Origin: Lingula anatina
Taxonomy: Eukaryota > Brachiopoda > Lingulata > Lingulida > Lingulidae
DNA: 64,000 nucleotides
Direction of reading: 5' to 3'
Assembly (NCBI RefSeq): GCF_001039355.2
Contig: NW_019773531.1
Coordinates: 25,733-89,732, forward strand
Part shown: piece by piece, positions 45,316 through 57,369 of the stretch
How the letters are laid out: every line of letters starts with the position of its first letter
How positions within the stretch are numbered: the stretch's first letter is position 1
The notes under the pieces: generated by a model
The model's database searches: none
The model's input: the letters and a program-made list of their open reading frames with translations, nothing else
What the model was told of the DNA's origin: nothing
Made by a program: the position numbers and the translations under genes

Positions 45316-46344
45316 TTAATAACGAGTACCAAAAAGGACATCAGAGGAGCTGGCCTTTTGTTCAGCCCAGTAGCCCACGAAAGCGTCTATGAACTCGTTG
45401 GTATCAATCACACCATCCTCATTCCAATCAATGACATCAAATATATCTTGAACCTTAGCAGTGTTACGGAAAATAGTAAGGAAGTTGGCATACTCATCTA
45501 CCATCAATCTGCCATCACAGTCGAGATCAAGCACGTTAAGCCAATCTTTTGCGTTTTTGACGATCTCTTCTCTTGTAATAGGGATTTCCGCCTCTTCAGA
45601 CAGAAGCATTTCTTGAAACGTGAAGGATTTTGGATAGATAGTGTTTTCATTTAACCACCACAGGTGAAAGGCACTGTACAATATACCATTCACCGCCATG
45701 GCTCGCCAGGATGGGAGAACTTGCTGAGCTCGCTCTGATGTTGAATCGACGAATTCATCTTCATTCACCTTGCCGTTTCCATCAACGTCCATGATATCAA
45801 AGAATTCTTTGTACTTGGAAACCCAGTGCACACTAAAGTTTCCTTTGGGGTTCTAAAATTTAACAAAATACTATAAAACAAACATGACGTAGACGCGACA
45901 CAACTGCAAATGGCCAAACTTTGCTTATTGTTCACCCTAATTTTTTTTTTTTTTTGTTTGTTATAGCAGGACCTTACCACTTAATCTCTGCGCCAAACAC
46001 AAATGACCAAGTGCTTAGCGTGATTGCTCGCTGTTTGCGCTTTTCACATTGTCCTTTGAATTTCAACCTGCCATATTATCCTGTTATATGATGGGTTCCT
46101 GAAGTATCATTTATATGCGTCACAAAATGTATTTTGTGTTTCTTATAACATGTTTAACCCCTGTCCTTTAACTGTCGTACTTTGTAGTCCCTTTGCTGTT
46201 TACAGTAGCCGTTTATTCTAGCTTCCTAAGATATTCAAAAGACAATAACCATTTAGTGTCTGTACCTACCTTTACCATATTCGAACAGCAGATAGTCTGA
46301 ACGACCATAAGAAGGAGCATAACTTTCAGATTGTTTGAGGACAT
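45316..46344 (-). CDS. Secreted EF-hand protein, SCP/photoprotein-like (class C), intact but divergent
   Basis: Exon 1 (46270-46344, 25 codons) encodes a leader starting MSSNNLKVMLLLMVVQTICC, with donor GTAGGT. Exon 2 (45316-45852) follows a 417-bp phase-0 intron with acceptor TTCTAG. The 203-residue product has loop I DVDGNGKVNEDE, loop III DLDCDGRLMVDE (with Gly at position 6, the most canonical in the array) and loop IV DWNEDGVIDTNE, and ends SDVLFGTRY. The otherwise invariant WWSNEYTNY has become WWLNENTIY, so it is diverging next to the degenerate loop II. A TTAA-type MITE lies between the TATA box (46760) and the ATG, within the predicted 5' leader, lengthening it by about 316 bases. 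Confidence 0.83.
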
Positions 46345-46421
46345 TCTTATTTGAACTCTGTATTGTTAAGATTTCTAAAAGAAAAGTAATAAACAACTTA
46401 AACTATACTTAACAATATTAA

Positions 46422-46737
46422 AGGGATAATAACTGTTCGTTTTGGCCAAAAAATTTTCCTGGAGTAAACAACAATTTTCCCATATTTACCAATGGCAAAT
46501 GAATCCATTTTTACATTCAAAGCTAGTCCATGTTTTTTTTTCAAAAAAATTTCTTAAGAGATTATAACTGAGTACAGCCATTAATGGAGGTCACGTAATC
46601 TGAAGGCAAGTTCAGATATCGGAATGATAGCTATAATTGCCGTTTTTGTGGTAAAACAGAATATATTATATTTCTATGAGTTGCTCACAAAGTTTTTATT
46701 GTGAAATATAGATATCATACGAAGAGTTATTATCCCT
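46422..46737. mobile_element. TTAA-type MITE, copy 2, in the 5' leader of the 45.3-kb gene
   Basis: TTAA at 46418-46421 on the left and TTGA (46738-46741) on the right. The ends AGGGATAATAACTGTTCGT and ACGAAGAGTTATTATCCCT are inverted. The body is homologous to 30069-30405 throughout. Confidence 0.78.
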
Positions 46738-46759
46738 TTGATGGAGTGTGTAATACAAA

Positions 46760-46765
46760 TTTATA
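46760..46765 (-). promoter_or_regulatory. TATA box of the 45.3-kb gene, displaced by a MITE
   Basis: TATAAA on the minus strand in the conserved class C context (TTGTATTACACACTCC). It lies about 416 bases from the ATG instead of about 92. Confidence 0.45.
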
Positions 46766-47636
46766 TCACACCTTTCATATAAGAAATGATTTTTGTTTCA
46801 CTATAGCTAAATTTAAAATCTGCAATTAACAGTAAACAATATCTGTATTTTGGTAGGCCTACATATGTATACGTTTACAGCACACAAGCAGTACAACATC
46901 ATAAGGTATGTATCATAAACGCTCCGGAGTTCGTCGGTCAACTGAAATTCCAATGTTCGTGAACACTGGATCCTAAAGCTGTCGAAATGACGAAAGTTGT
47001 TGACATCTAAGATGCAGACCATACCCTTCAATATGTATTTCTATTTAGCTTTACTTACCAGATGTCTGTTGTTTCTCCTAGAACCTAGTCCTATGTAATG
47101 TTTTGTTTCAGTGAACGTGTTATATTTTGAAACAATCGTTTCGCAATATGAACATTCGGGGTGAAAATTATCAGTCACGAAGATCCCCTATTTGACATGT
47201 TACCAATCCCTTGACACCTCCATTTTAAAAATCATACATTTGTATCACTGGAGGTAAACATCAAACTACATTTAATACGGGCTATGAGACAAATTAGGTC
47301 ATCTTGTTGTCAAACATTTGAAAATCGTTAAAGCAGATTGTCTCAGATAGATAGATAGATAGATGAATAGATAGATGAATAGACGGACAGACAGACATAA
47401 GCACAGACACAAAGGCAGCCAGACACTAGCAGATGAATCATTTAATGATTTGCTTTAACTGTTTTTATAACCATGCTTAATTGTTAATACCACAGTATAA
47501 GTGATTTACGTGGTTTTCTTACTGTCAGTGTCCTAAAGCAAATTCGACATATTGGGCTGGCTTGGGGCTCTATCCAGTTTCAAGCACACCATTTCTAACA
47601 TCTCGGTTTAAAGGAATAATAAGACTAAAGAATTAC

Positions 47637-47708
47637 CTTCACTCCTCACGAAAAATCAAAGGTTAGAACAACTGCAAGCAGCAACAGTTGATATTTTAAT
47701 GGAAACAT
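47637..47708 (-). pseudogene. Orphan class B signal-peptide exon with premature stop
   Basis: Twenty-four codons starting MFPLKYQLLLLAVVLTFDFS, then TGA where the intact copies have TCATAT, and the usual donor GTAATT. No class B exon 2 is present downstream: the DNA to the left is the upstream flank of the class C gene. The copy therefore lost its EF-hand exon at a recombination junction. Confidence 0.75.
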
Positions 47709-47719
47709 TCTTGTTGAAT

Positions 47720-49080
47720 CTGGGCCACAAGCGAATCCGGAATTTAAATAACATTCCTGTATACTGTATAGTCTTCTGTATACTATATTCAAATTGTATA
47801 TAAATATGTTTTATTTTTCCAAATTCATTGTTATCCATTTCTAGAAGCTTTGTGTTTGTACAATTGTCATAAATAAACATCTACTGTGCTACTTCACACA
47901 GATTACTTGCAGAAACATGTGATTTAGCAGCAAGCTACCTTGGCCCCTAACAGGGCCGAAAGATCCCCCAATGTAAACTATATTTAAAACATAAGGGTGT
48001 AAATCACTCTCTGATTTGATAGTCCACTGGTACAGCTGACATATCTAAACCGACAGACTGGGAGTGAGACCGACTAAGAGAAAACCTGTCAAAAAGATGG
48101 TATTGTTTCTTGAATTGCGTAACTGCAGCAAGGGGAGCTACTGGTCGTTTCTCTGACTAGGCAGTTACTAATCAATCTTCACCCTAAAAGGTTAATTTAG
48201 AAAAAGAAACCCAGATAACGTATACAATGGTTATTTTATTACTTAAAACAGCCATGTACGTTTGTAATGCTTTACGTAAGGTTCCAATTTAGGAATTGAG
48301 TTCTCGTAATAGACACTGAATAATCTGTAAGAAGCTAGCAAGACATCTTGGTTTTCTTTGATAATTCAAAAATGTAGTAAGAAAAATATTTTTGAACGCA
48401 GATCCATATTAAAAGACAATTATGTTGATTACCGTATGCTGTAATTATAATATACTGTACCAAAAGAATCCACAATAATTAATAAAACATGGTTGTCTCA
48501 GAGCTTCAAGCCGTCTAAAATTCTGTGCTACATGTTTCTACCGCTAGAAATGTGCAGCAATAAAAACATGGTAATATTCACATTTATGGCTATTCCTTTA
48601 TAATTTACTACTCGTGATACAATTTCATATAAATATACAATCTAAGTGCTACTAACCATCACTTCATTTGGACACAGACTTGCAGTAATAGTACGTTTTC
48701 TAAAAAATAGTGTTTCGTACCATATGCTGATACCATACAATTTCATATAAATATGCAATCCAAGGTTAACTACCCATCTTTTTCCTTATTTAGAATAAAG
48801 CACATTAAAACCATCAAACTGCTTTGACTACCAGTAAATCTGAAAATCATGTTTTGTAACCATGCTGATCCTTTACCTGTAAAGCTTATGCTCCGAACGC
48901 GCTGGGTGGTATCTGGTAAAAGCCTTCACTATTTCTGGTAAAAGCGATGCTTAATTCTCATCACGAGTGATGCAGAGTATTTCTTTATCCTTTCCGTTAT
49001 TACGCATGCCCATTTTCCCAATAATTTTATTGGATAAAATCATAAATACGAAATGAGTGTCTACGTATGTAGGTAAAGAC
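47720..49080. other. Class B upstream flank
   Basis: No gene. It contains the putative leader exon donor near 47940 and ATAAATATRCAAT modules at about 48628 and 48745. Confidence 0.5.
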
Positions 49081-49090
49081 AGACAAAAAA

Positions 49091-49165
49091 GTGAAGATAT
49101 TTAATGTCCCTCTCTTACTTTTTGTATTTCTTCCCGTTGCTTTCAGCGCATTTGGTTTAACTAAG
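49091..49165 (+). pseudogene. Fossil signal-peptide exon, plus strand (best copy)
   Basis: Exactly 25 codons: GTG, then KIFNVPLLLFVFLPVAFSAF and GLTK, ending AAG before GTTAAC. It reads as a secretory leader whose ATG has become GTG and whose donor is weakened. It matches 26797-26871 and 54589-54663. Confidence 0.45.
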
Positions 49166-49490
49166 GTTAACTGCTATATTTATACTGTATATGTACACTA
49201 TGTATTTCTGCTGATTCAATCTTTATTATATTACGATTACTTCAGGTGTAATCTACCCCATTGCCACTTTTAATTCTTATCATTAATTCTGGGACGGGTT
49301 TTTATATGTATGTTAACATTAACGTAGCTGATAAGTTTGTCATGCGGGCTTCCAACGATATCTTTTTGCTCTATTTATTTAATACGCCATAATACTCATG
49401 TGTTTGTAAAGGGTAAAGGACAAAGCTTTGTAAGACTAAAAAATAAAATTGTTTTTTAGCCGGTATACGTAACATGAGTTTAGCTAAATG

Positions 49491-49592
49491 ACTTTCATTT
49501 CGTTGGCTCGAAGCATTTCTTTAAATGTGATAGATGTTTTATAGTTGGTGTATTCATTTGACCACCACAGCTTGAAAACAGCGGACAGTACA
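49491..49592 (-). pseudogene. Fragment of an EF-hand large exon (best copy)
   Basis: The minus strand reads VLSAVFKLWWSNEYTNYKTS followed by ITFKEMLRANEM without a stop, covering helix and degenerate loop II only. No EF loops I, III or IV are found nearby. Confidence 0.6.
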
Positions 49593-49599
49593 TTTAATT

Positions 49600-51007
49600 A
49601 TACGTATGTATAGTGCATAATTAGGTAATAAAATCCCAAATGCCGCCAGTCTCTGCCTTTGAGTCTGTATTCTAGCGCAATAATATAAAATAAATAGTGC
49701 AATTCCTTTGTCGAACCTAAAACATTCAAACAACGCAGTACTATATGGTCTCGAGATCTCCTGAGTGAGAAAACAGCGCTGTAAACAACTTCAATGGGCA
49801 ATCTATACGTCATGCAGTCAGCCACCCTGGCAGCGTTTGATCCCAGGCATTGTTATTGTGGTGTGGCAGGAGTGCACGTCCAAGTAACGCAAGTCCTCCC
49901 GGATAATGGGATGCAATTCCTAGGGCATGCATTGCTAGGAATGGCAGTCCTAGGGCATACATTACTAGGATTAAATGTCCGTAGGACGAAGTGCAAGTCC
50001 TACGTGTAGTATTACAGATACACCCCGGTTACGGCCACGCTGTTATACCTAGAACCCCAACTGTTCATAATTATAGGGCTGTTTTTAGCGAGAGTGGCCG
50101 GCGAGCGTAGCCGTTTGGAGCCTTGCAGTTCCCTGTCGGAAATTCCCTGTCATATATTTAATTTGCCTCCATAATATTCCACCCGAACCTGCCTTTTGTT
50201 CCCACATGTGGCAGCACGCTGCGTCTTCGCATGTCCGTTTGTAGGAAAGTCGCATTTTAAGAGACCTTTTATGAACGATGTAGCTTGCTTACAAGCACTG
50301 CGTATTCAATTACTGAATTTGCTTTTTTTTTTATTTCACACACATAGAGGTAAACTTTTCTCAATGATTACCTTTTTATTCACCAACGTTTGACTGCGGT
50401 TTCTCTCTTTTATTATTGTATGCAACTGAACTATTAATTGTAATTGTACAGTACATGTAACTACACTCTTGTCCTAACTCAGTAGTTAGGAATAGGATGC
50501 TTGGACAAAAAAACTTGAATTCAACTCAATTAGGCCTAGGTTGTGATGCTGCTATCAAGGTGTTAATGCCATCCGAGGAAACACCTATACTGAACCCTCT
50601 ACCAGAAGCCCCCTAGCTGAAACAATTTCTTTTTAATCGTCAAACGATTAGTGATTTCAATGAACGTCATTGATCGAAAGCCTATGACAAAAACCGAGCC
50701 GTCTGCAATTTTGTTTTTTAAAGCGTATGTGAATTAATCATGATCTATTTTGTAATGTTCTTTTTTTAATGAGAGTGGTGTATTTTAATACCATCATTTC
50801 GCAGTATTGTCGGGATGAACATTATTAGTCACACGTCTCCCCTATTTACATGTTGCCAATCATCTTACACTTCCATTTTTCAAAGCATACATTTGTGCCA
50901 CTGGATGTAAACCTCATACTCCATTTAATATGGTCTATAAGACAAAATAGGACATCCATCCTGTTGTCAAACTTTTGAAATTCGTTAAATCAAAATGTCT
51001 CTTTTGT

Positions 51008-51038
<31 letters not shown>

Positions 51039-51600
51039 GAACAGTCAAATAGAAATTTGGTACATTAGATTTTGACTGGTTATGCCTTTTTCCTGTGTGG
51101 TTTGCAAGTAAATATTTTCTATCATGATTTTTCTTCTTATCTACAGGACAGTTGCACGCAAAACAAATTTTTTCGAATACTTTCATGGATATTTTGAAAG
51201 GCCACAACAGGGCGATGGGGACGATCTTTTGAAGCAGATGGATTAACTATATAAGAGACATACTAGTTACGCCAGTAAAAGATAGATAGATAGATAGATT
51301 AGTGTAGACACTTTGAGCGAAAATACTCGATCAGTTTACATGTGATTTCTTTATTTGTTCCAGGCTAATAATAAACACTCAACGTAAGAAATTCAGCACA
51401 TTAGCAAACTTATGTCATATTCATTAGTTTACAATTTTTACTCTCTTTTTGCGTTTTCAAGAGACTCAATCGCAATGTGAAAAACACAACGATAAAAATG
51501 TCTCGACGTTAAAATTAGGATACATACATCCTCCTTTGCTCTCACCAGTACTTATAAACTAAAATATTTTTTAATTAAAATAAATAGTTCAAAGATAAAA
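49600..51600. other. Duplicated flanks, no gene
   Basis: 49800-50000 contains several short near-repeats of cctaggg/gcaagtcctac type. 50030-51050 matches 27360-28450. GATA repeats lie at about 51008-51040 and 51282-51300. No supported coding sequence. Confidence 0.5.
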
Positions 51601-51816
51601 GAATGGAATCCATTTATTCAAATATCCAGTACACTAAATATGAGTCGAAGCAATTCAAATGCTTGAAGCATTTACTTGCAAAATTCAAATTGAATGAAAA
51701 ATGATACACTTCTAAAGGGGTTAAGTTTTTTCATTAAAATTGCGACAGACATGAATAAAGCCATCCCTAAACCAAAGTTAAATGGAAATCCATTGGCTTG
51801 TTTTGTCGTCAAATTT

Positions 51817-52689
51817 TTAATCTCGAGAGCCAAAAATATATGCAGCGGATTTGGCTGCTTGATCATAAGTATAATCTTTTACTGCATAGGTGAACTCCTT
51901 AGCATCAATGACGTTATCACCATCGCTGTCAATGGCGCTGAAAATAACTTTATTATCCGCCGTGTTGCGAAATATATCAAGAAATTTAGAGTACTCATTT
52001 AGCGTTAACTCCTCGCTGCAGTCAAGGTCAACAATATGGAAAACATCCAGGGCCCATTCGACTACTAGATCGCTTGTAAAGCCGACAACATTTTCTTCAG
52101 ACTTAACCCAGTCCTCAAATACAATAGACGTCTTATAGTTAGTGTATTCATTCGACCACCATGTTTGAAAGCCCATGGTCATAGCACCATAGACTGCCTT
52201 AGCTCTCCAGGATGGCAGTGCAGCACGCTCCGTCGACAAATCGATGTACTCTTCCTTCGTCACGTTACCGTCTTTATTAACGTCAAAGATGTCAAAGAAT
52301 TTTTTGTATTTCTTAAGCCAATACGGAGTAAAATCTTTGTTGTTACCCTGTGCCACCTGGATAAAAAATGTTTATTTCATACTGAAGTGATCTCTAAAAA
52401 TTAATGTTACTAAAAAGCTACATAAAAGCTAAATTGATTTGAATCAGAAACAATTCGTTATATAATTTTGATTACACCATTATGCTAGCATCTCTGTGTA
52501 TTGAACTGCATCATAACCTCAGCTGTCATTATAGGCTTTTGATATTTAAGAAGGCTCTCTTTCGAGCACATCATTTTTAGTCGGTTTTGAAAGAAAATTA
52601 TAAGACTAAAGAATTACCTTCACTCCATATGACGAATCAAAGGTTAGAACAATTGCAAGCAGCAACAGTCCAAATTTGATGGAAAACAT
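51817..52689 (-). CDS. Secreted EF-hand protein, SCP/photoprotein-like (class B), intact
   Basis: Exon 1 (52618-52689, 24 codons) encodes a leader starting MFSIKFGLLLLAIVLTFDSS. Exon 2 (51817-52356) follows a 261-bp phase-0 intron with donor GTAATT and acceptor ATCCAG. The 203-residue product has loop I at 49-60 (DVNKDGNVTKEE), WWSNEYTNYKTS, loop III at 134-145 (DLDCSEELTLNE) and loop IV at 167-178 (DSDGDNVIDAKE), and ends AAKSAAYIFGSRD. It is the cleanest class B copy: short intron, no insertions, and a candidate AATAAA at 51613-51618. The leader-exon donor region (GGCCAAG/GTAGCT) is at about 52955. It is predicted to be a secreted Ca-binding protein. Confidence 0.9.
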
Positions 52690-53425
52690 TTTTAATTGAA
52701 TTTGGGTCACACGCTTACCTGTTATTTAAAAAACAAAAAAATCAAAATAACAAAATATGAATAACACGCTGTTCTGAATTCAAATATAATATTATATATT
52801 CAAATTATATATAAACATACATTATTTTCCCAAAGCTTTGTATTTGTAAAATCGCCATAAATGAACGTCTGCGATAAATTACATTATATCTCTAAGCTAA
52901 TCAATGCTCACACAGATAACTTGCAGAAACATGTGATTATAACCACCTAGCTACCTTGGCCCCTAATGGACACCCAAGATCCCCTGATGTAAACTATATT
53001 ACAAACACGAGGGGATAAATCACTCTCTGATTTAATAGTCCACTGGTACAAATGACAAATCTGAACGGATAAAGACTGGGAGTAAGACCGACTAGGAGAA
53101 AACCTGCCAGAAAGATGGTATTGTCTCTTGAAGAGCGTAACTGCAGCAAGGTGAGTTACTGGCCCTTTCTCTGACTAGGCAGTTAGTAATCAATTTTCAC
53201 CCTAAGAGGTTAATTTGAAAAATTAAGAAACCCAGATAACGTATGCAACGGCCATTTTATTACTTAAAACAGCCATGTACTTTTGTAATGCTTTACTTAC
53301 GATTTGAATTCAGGAATCAAAGTCTCGAAATAGGCACTAAATAATCTGTTAGAAGCTAACAAGACATCCTGGTTTTCTTTGATAATTCAGAAAAGCAGTA
53401 AGAAAAATATTTTTGAAAACAGGTC

Positions 53426-54207
53426 CTTATTAAAGGACAATTCTGTTGTTTACCGTGTGTTGAAATTGTAATATAGTGTACCAAAACAATCCACAATAAT
53501 TAAAAAAACCGAAAATGTCTCAGAGCTGCAAGCCGTCTAAAATTCCGTGCAACATGTTTCTACCGCTAGAAATGTGCAGCAATAAAAAACATGGTAATAT
53601 TTGTGGCCAATCCTGTATAATTTAACAACTCGTGATAAAATTTCATATGAATATGCAATCTTACTTCAACTACCCAACACGTCTTCATTTGGACACAGAC
53701 TTGCAGTAATAATATGTTTTCTGAAAATCGTGTTTCGTACCATATGCTGATACCATACACTTTCATATAAATATGCAATCTAACTTCAACTACCCATCGT
53801 TTTCCTCATTTGGGCACTTATTAAAGGACAATTCTGTTGTTTACCGTGTGTTGAAATTGTAATATAGTGTACCAAAACAATCAACAATAATTAAAAAACC
53901 CCGAAAATGTCTCAGAGCTGCAAGCCATCTAAAATTCCGTGCAACATGTTTTTACCGCAAGAAATGTGCAAAACATGGTAAAATTCACATTTATGGCCAT
54001 TCCTATAAAATTTGACAATCTGTGATACAATTTCATATAAATATGCAATCTGACTTCAACTACCCATCGCTTCTTCATTTGGACACAGACTTGCAGTAAT
54101 AGTACGTTTTCTGAAAATCGTATTTCGTGCCATATGCTGATACCATACAATTTCATATAAATATGCAATTCAAGGTCAACTACCCATCGTTTTCTTCATT
54201 TGGACAC
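53426..54207. repeat. 391-bp tandem duplication in the upstream region of the 51.8-kb gene
   Basis: cttattaaaggacaattctg at 53426 recurs at 53817, and the sequence stays parallel to about 54207. Each copy contains two smaller modules (ATATGCAATC...TTCAACTACCCA), so four modules lie in tandem here versus two upstream of the sister copies. Confidence 0.75.
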
Positions 54208-54588
54208 AGACTTAATTCTCTTCAAAATTATCCGAATAAAGTACATAGAGGCCATCAAACTGCTCTGTCTACCACTAAACTGTACCAATCCATTGTTTCA
54301 ACTCAAAGTAGAAATACATGCAGTATTAGTACTTTTATCTGAAAATCATATTTGGTACCATATGCTGATCCTTTACCTGTAAAGCTTATGCTCCGAACGC
54401 GCCGGTGGTTTCTGATAAAAACCTTTATTGTCCTTTGCAGAGCGATGCTTTATTCTCATATCATGTGACGCAGAGTATTTCTTCATACTTTCCGTTATTA
54501 CGCATGCCCGTTTTCCCAATAATTTTATTGGATAAAATTGTGACCACGAAATGAGTGTCTACATATGTAGGTAAAGACGGATAAAAAA

Positions 54589-54663
54589 GCGCAGATATTT
54601 AATGTTCCTCTCTTACTTTTTGTATTTCTTCCCGTTGCTTTCAGCTCATATGGTTTAACTTAG
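54589..54663 (+). pseudogene. Fossil signal-peptide exon, plus strand
   Basis: Same 25-codon segment as 49091-49165. Here the first codon is GCG and the last TAG, so it cannot function. Confidence 0.45.
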
Positions 54664-54979
54664 GTGAACTGTTATATTTATATATGTACACTTAATATTT
54701 CTGCTGATTCAATCTTTATTATATCACGATTACTTCAGATGTAATCTACCCCATTGTGACTTAAATTCTAATCATTAATTCTGCGGTGGGTTTTCTATGT
54801 TTGTTAATATTTACGTATCAGATAAGTTTGTCATGCGGGCTTCCAACGGTATGTTTTTTCTTTATTTATTTTATACGCCATAATACTCATGTGTTTGTAA
54901 TGGAAACAAGGGCAAAGCTTTCTAAGACTAGAAAGTAAAATCATTTAGCCGGTATACTAAAGATGAGATTAGCTAAATG

Positions 54980-55082
54980 GCGTTAATTTCGATGGATCGA
55001 AACATTCCTTTTTATGTAATAGATGTTTTATAGTTGGTGTATTTATTTGACCACCACACTTTGAAAACAGTGGACAATGCAT
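54980..55082 (-). pseudogene. Fragment of an EF-hand large exon
   Basis: The minus strand reads ALSTVFKVWWSNKYTNYKTS then IT-stop. Same block as 32209-32312 and 49491-49592. Confidence 0.55.
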
Positions 55083-55089
55083 TTAATTA

Positions 55090-57360
55090 TACGTTTGTAT
55101 AGTGTATGATTAGGTAATAAAATGCCGCCAGTGTCTGCCTTTGAGTCTGAATTCTGTCGAAATAATATAAAATAAACAGAGAAATTCCTGTGTCGCACCT
55201 AAAACATTCAAACAACGCAGTTCTATATCTCTTGTGGGTGAGAAACAGCACTAAAAACAACTGCAATGGATCATCTAGCTCCACATGGTGCTTTACGAAT
55301 TTGGTTTGGATCCATATCAAAACTGGATAACAAATGTTTTGTATGTAGGTCCTTCTAATCGTAATCAAGCTTTAATTTTCAATTATCTGTCTCATGTAAA
55401 GTATGTAAGGCCGTGAACAGTTTAATTGCAAACAAAAATAATATCATAACATTTATCACTGGCATTTTCTGTGATGAATGAGGTTACTATAAGTCAGTCA
55501 GCTAGTACACTTGCTGAGTAAAAGATATACAGCTTTTATAAGTATATATATGTGCTACATATTACGAAAACCGTGGAACAGGTAGTTTCACTGTAAAGCA
55601 CATTGAGCTTGATCTGCAGAAACAATTCATGGCATTACTGAAATGTATGATAATCCCTGTGTATTTTAATCCATTCGTCATCGACTGGCGCGTTTTCAAG
55701 ATCTTATTTTCATTTCCTTCAGTGCAAATGATTCATACGGACTGCCAAGTTCAAAAATTTCAATGCTGCTACTTTTTTCAATTTTTTTATGATCTCCAAT
55801 GTAAATTTAATTTTATAACGGGCTGGGAAATGTTATTATTTTTCCAAGGATTTGTAAGTTACTTCTGTTTTCACTGAGGTCGTCTTATTAAAATGATGGG
55901 ATATTTTGGTAATACAGAGATTATCATATATTTCAGTGACCAATAAACAATATTCACATTATAAAAGAGAGTAGGATTCCATGAACAGTGGAAAATAACT
56001 GGTAACTATATATCCTGTAAAAAAACATGAACTTATAGCCCAGTCGCTGTCAGGCTTTTGGTGTTGCAAGTTATTTCTTTACAGCATATCTGAAAAGTGA
56101 CATGCCTCGTCGTATAGCCTGAGTAAGAAAGTCTGTGAAACATATGAACGCAAACAATCGATATCCTTTGGTGCCTTCTTTCTTGTTATGAATGGGACTA
56201 TGAAAGTTTGTGGTACACTGGGATGGAGGTGACATAAACAAAAGAATACTGCTGTCCATGCTGGAATCACTCGAGGAACTGCCTGTAAGATCACATAGTG
56301 CCATCGAAGAGAGCAACACACCCAACCAACCATCAACCATTTTTTGTCGACTCTGTAACTTCAGCCTGGGAGCATCGTATACTCTGGGAGTATCGTCAAA
56401 AGGAAACATCCCCGGACAAATTGCTAAAACGTATCCAAGTTTTCAGAGGAACAATCGACGCCATATGCAGCCTTTCAATCGGTGAGCTTGGCCAAGGAGT
56501 CAGATTGAGCTTTGTTACCTGCCCCAAATTACAAGTTCCAAGGCAATATAGCGATATGACTTTCACTACATTTGTTCAGCTCATTTTTCCCTTTAATATA
56601 TAGTGAATTGACTTGTGTCATATACTACCGTAGCATTGAAATTACATATTTATGATGATCTCTTTTCAACCCGCATACGCTACTGCTACTAGGAATGTAT
56701 AGAGTAGGAAAGGGGAGGGAGAATTTATATCGTTCGAGATACGGTATGGTACTGTTAAAACTGTACAGCCAATAAATGAGGGGCCTCAAATATCCGAATC
56801 CATCAGACGTGTTCTGGGCATCTCTAAACATAGGATCAAAAAGGTAAGAAGTGTGATTTTCAGCAAAGCCATCATGATTGAAAGCAAATGGACTATTTGA
56901 ATGACACGCTGAAGGTGTTTTCCTACAGGTTTTATATGAGAGCGATTTTAGGTAAAGACATGGTTCTGTTTTACGACGAAGGAAATGGTGGGTAAATGAC
57001 CTTAGATAGAATTTTTATACGACATTATTAAGTTCCCATGTGTACTAGTATACTACGCGACCACGTCTTACACGTTGCTAGCTGGTACAAAACAGTGGTC
57101 TTTACCCCTGGTGAAAAAGGAGTATAATTCAACATTTGAGTTAAACACAAGTCAACAGGTGTGGGAGAGTTTCAACAATGCCTTCATATAGTACGCGGCT
57201 ATGACAGTTAAATCTTGTGCATCTATATAACCTTAAACAGAGATACTGCACTGAAATCTGTCAATAATTAAAACATATTTAAATTATTAATGGATTCATT
57301 GCATATGGCACCCACATTCAAGTTTACACATATTATTTTTTTAGGTATCATATGCTAAGA
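55090..57360. other. Duplicated flank with an unassigned extra segment
   Basis: The flanks align with 32.3-33.8 kb, but about 55840-56555 has no counterpart there. That segment holds overlapping plus-strand frames (56210-56485 and 56298-56603) of fairly complex composition. No family was recognised, so no gene is called. Confidence 0.4.
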
Positions 57361-57369
57361 AAGACCTTA

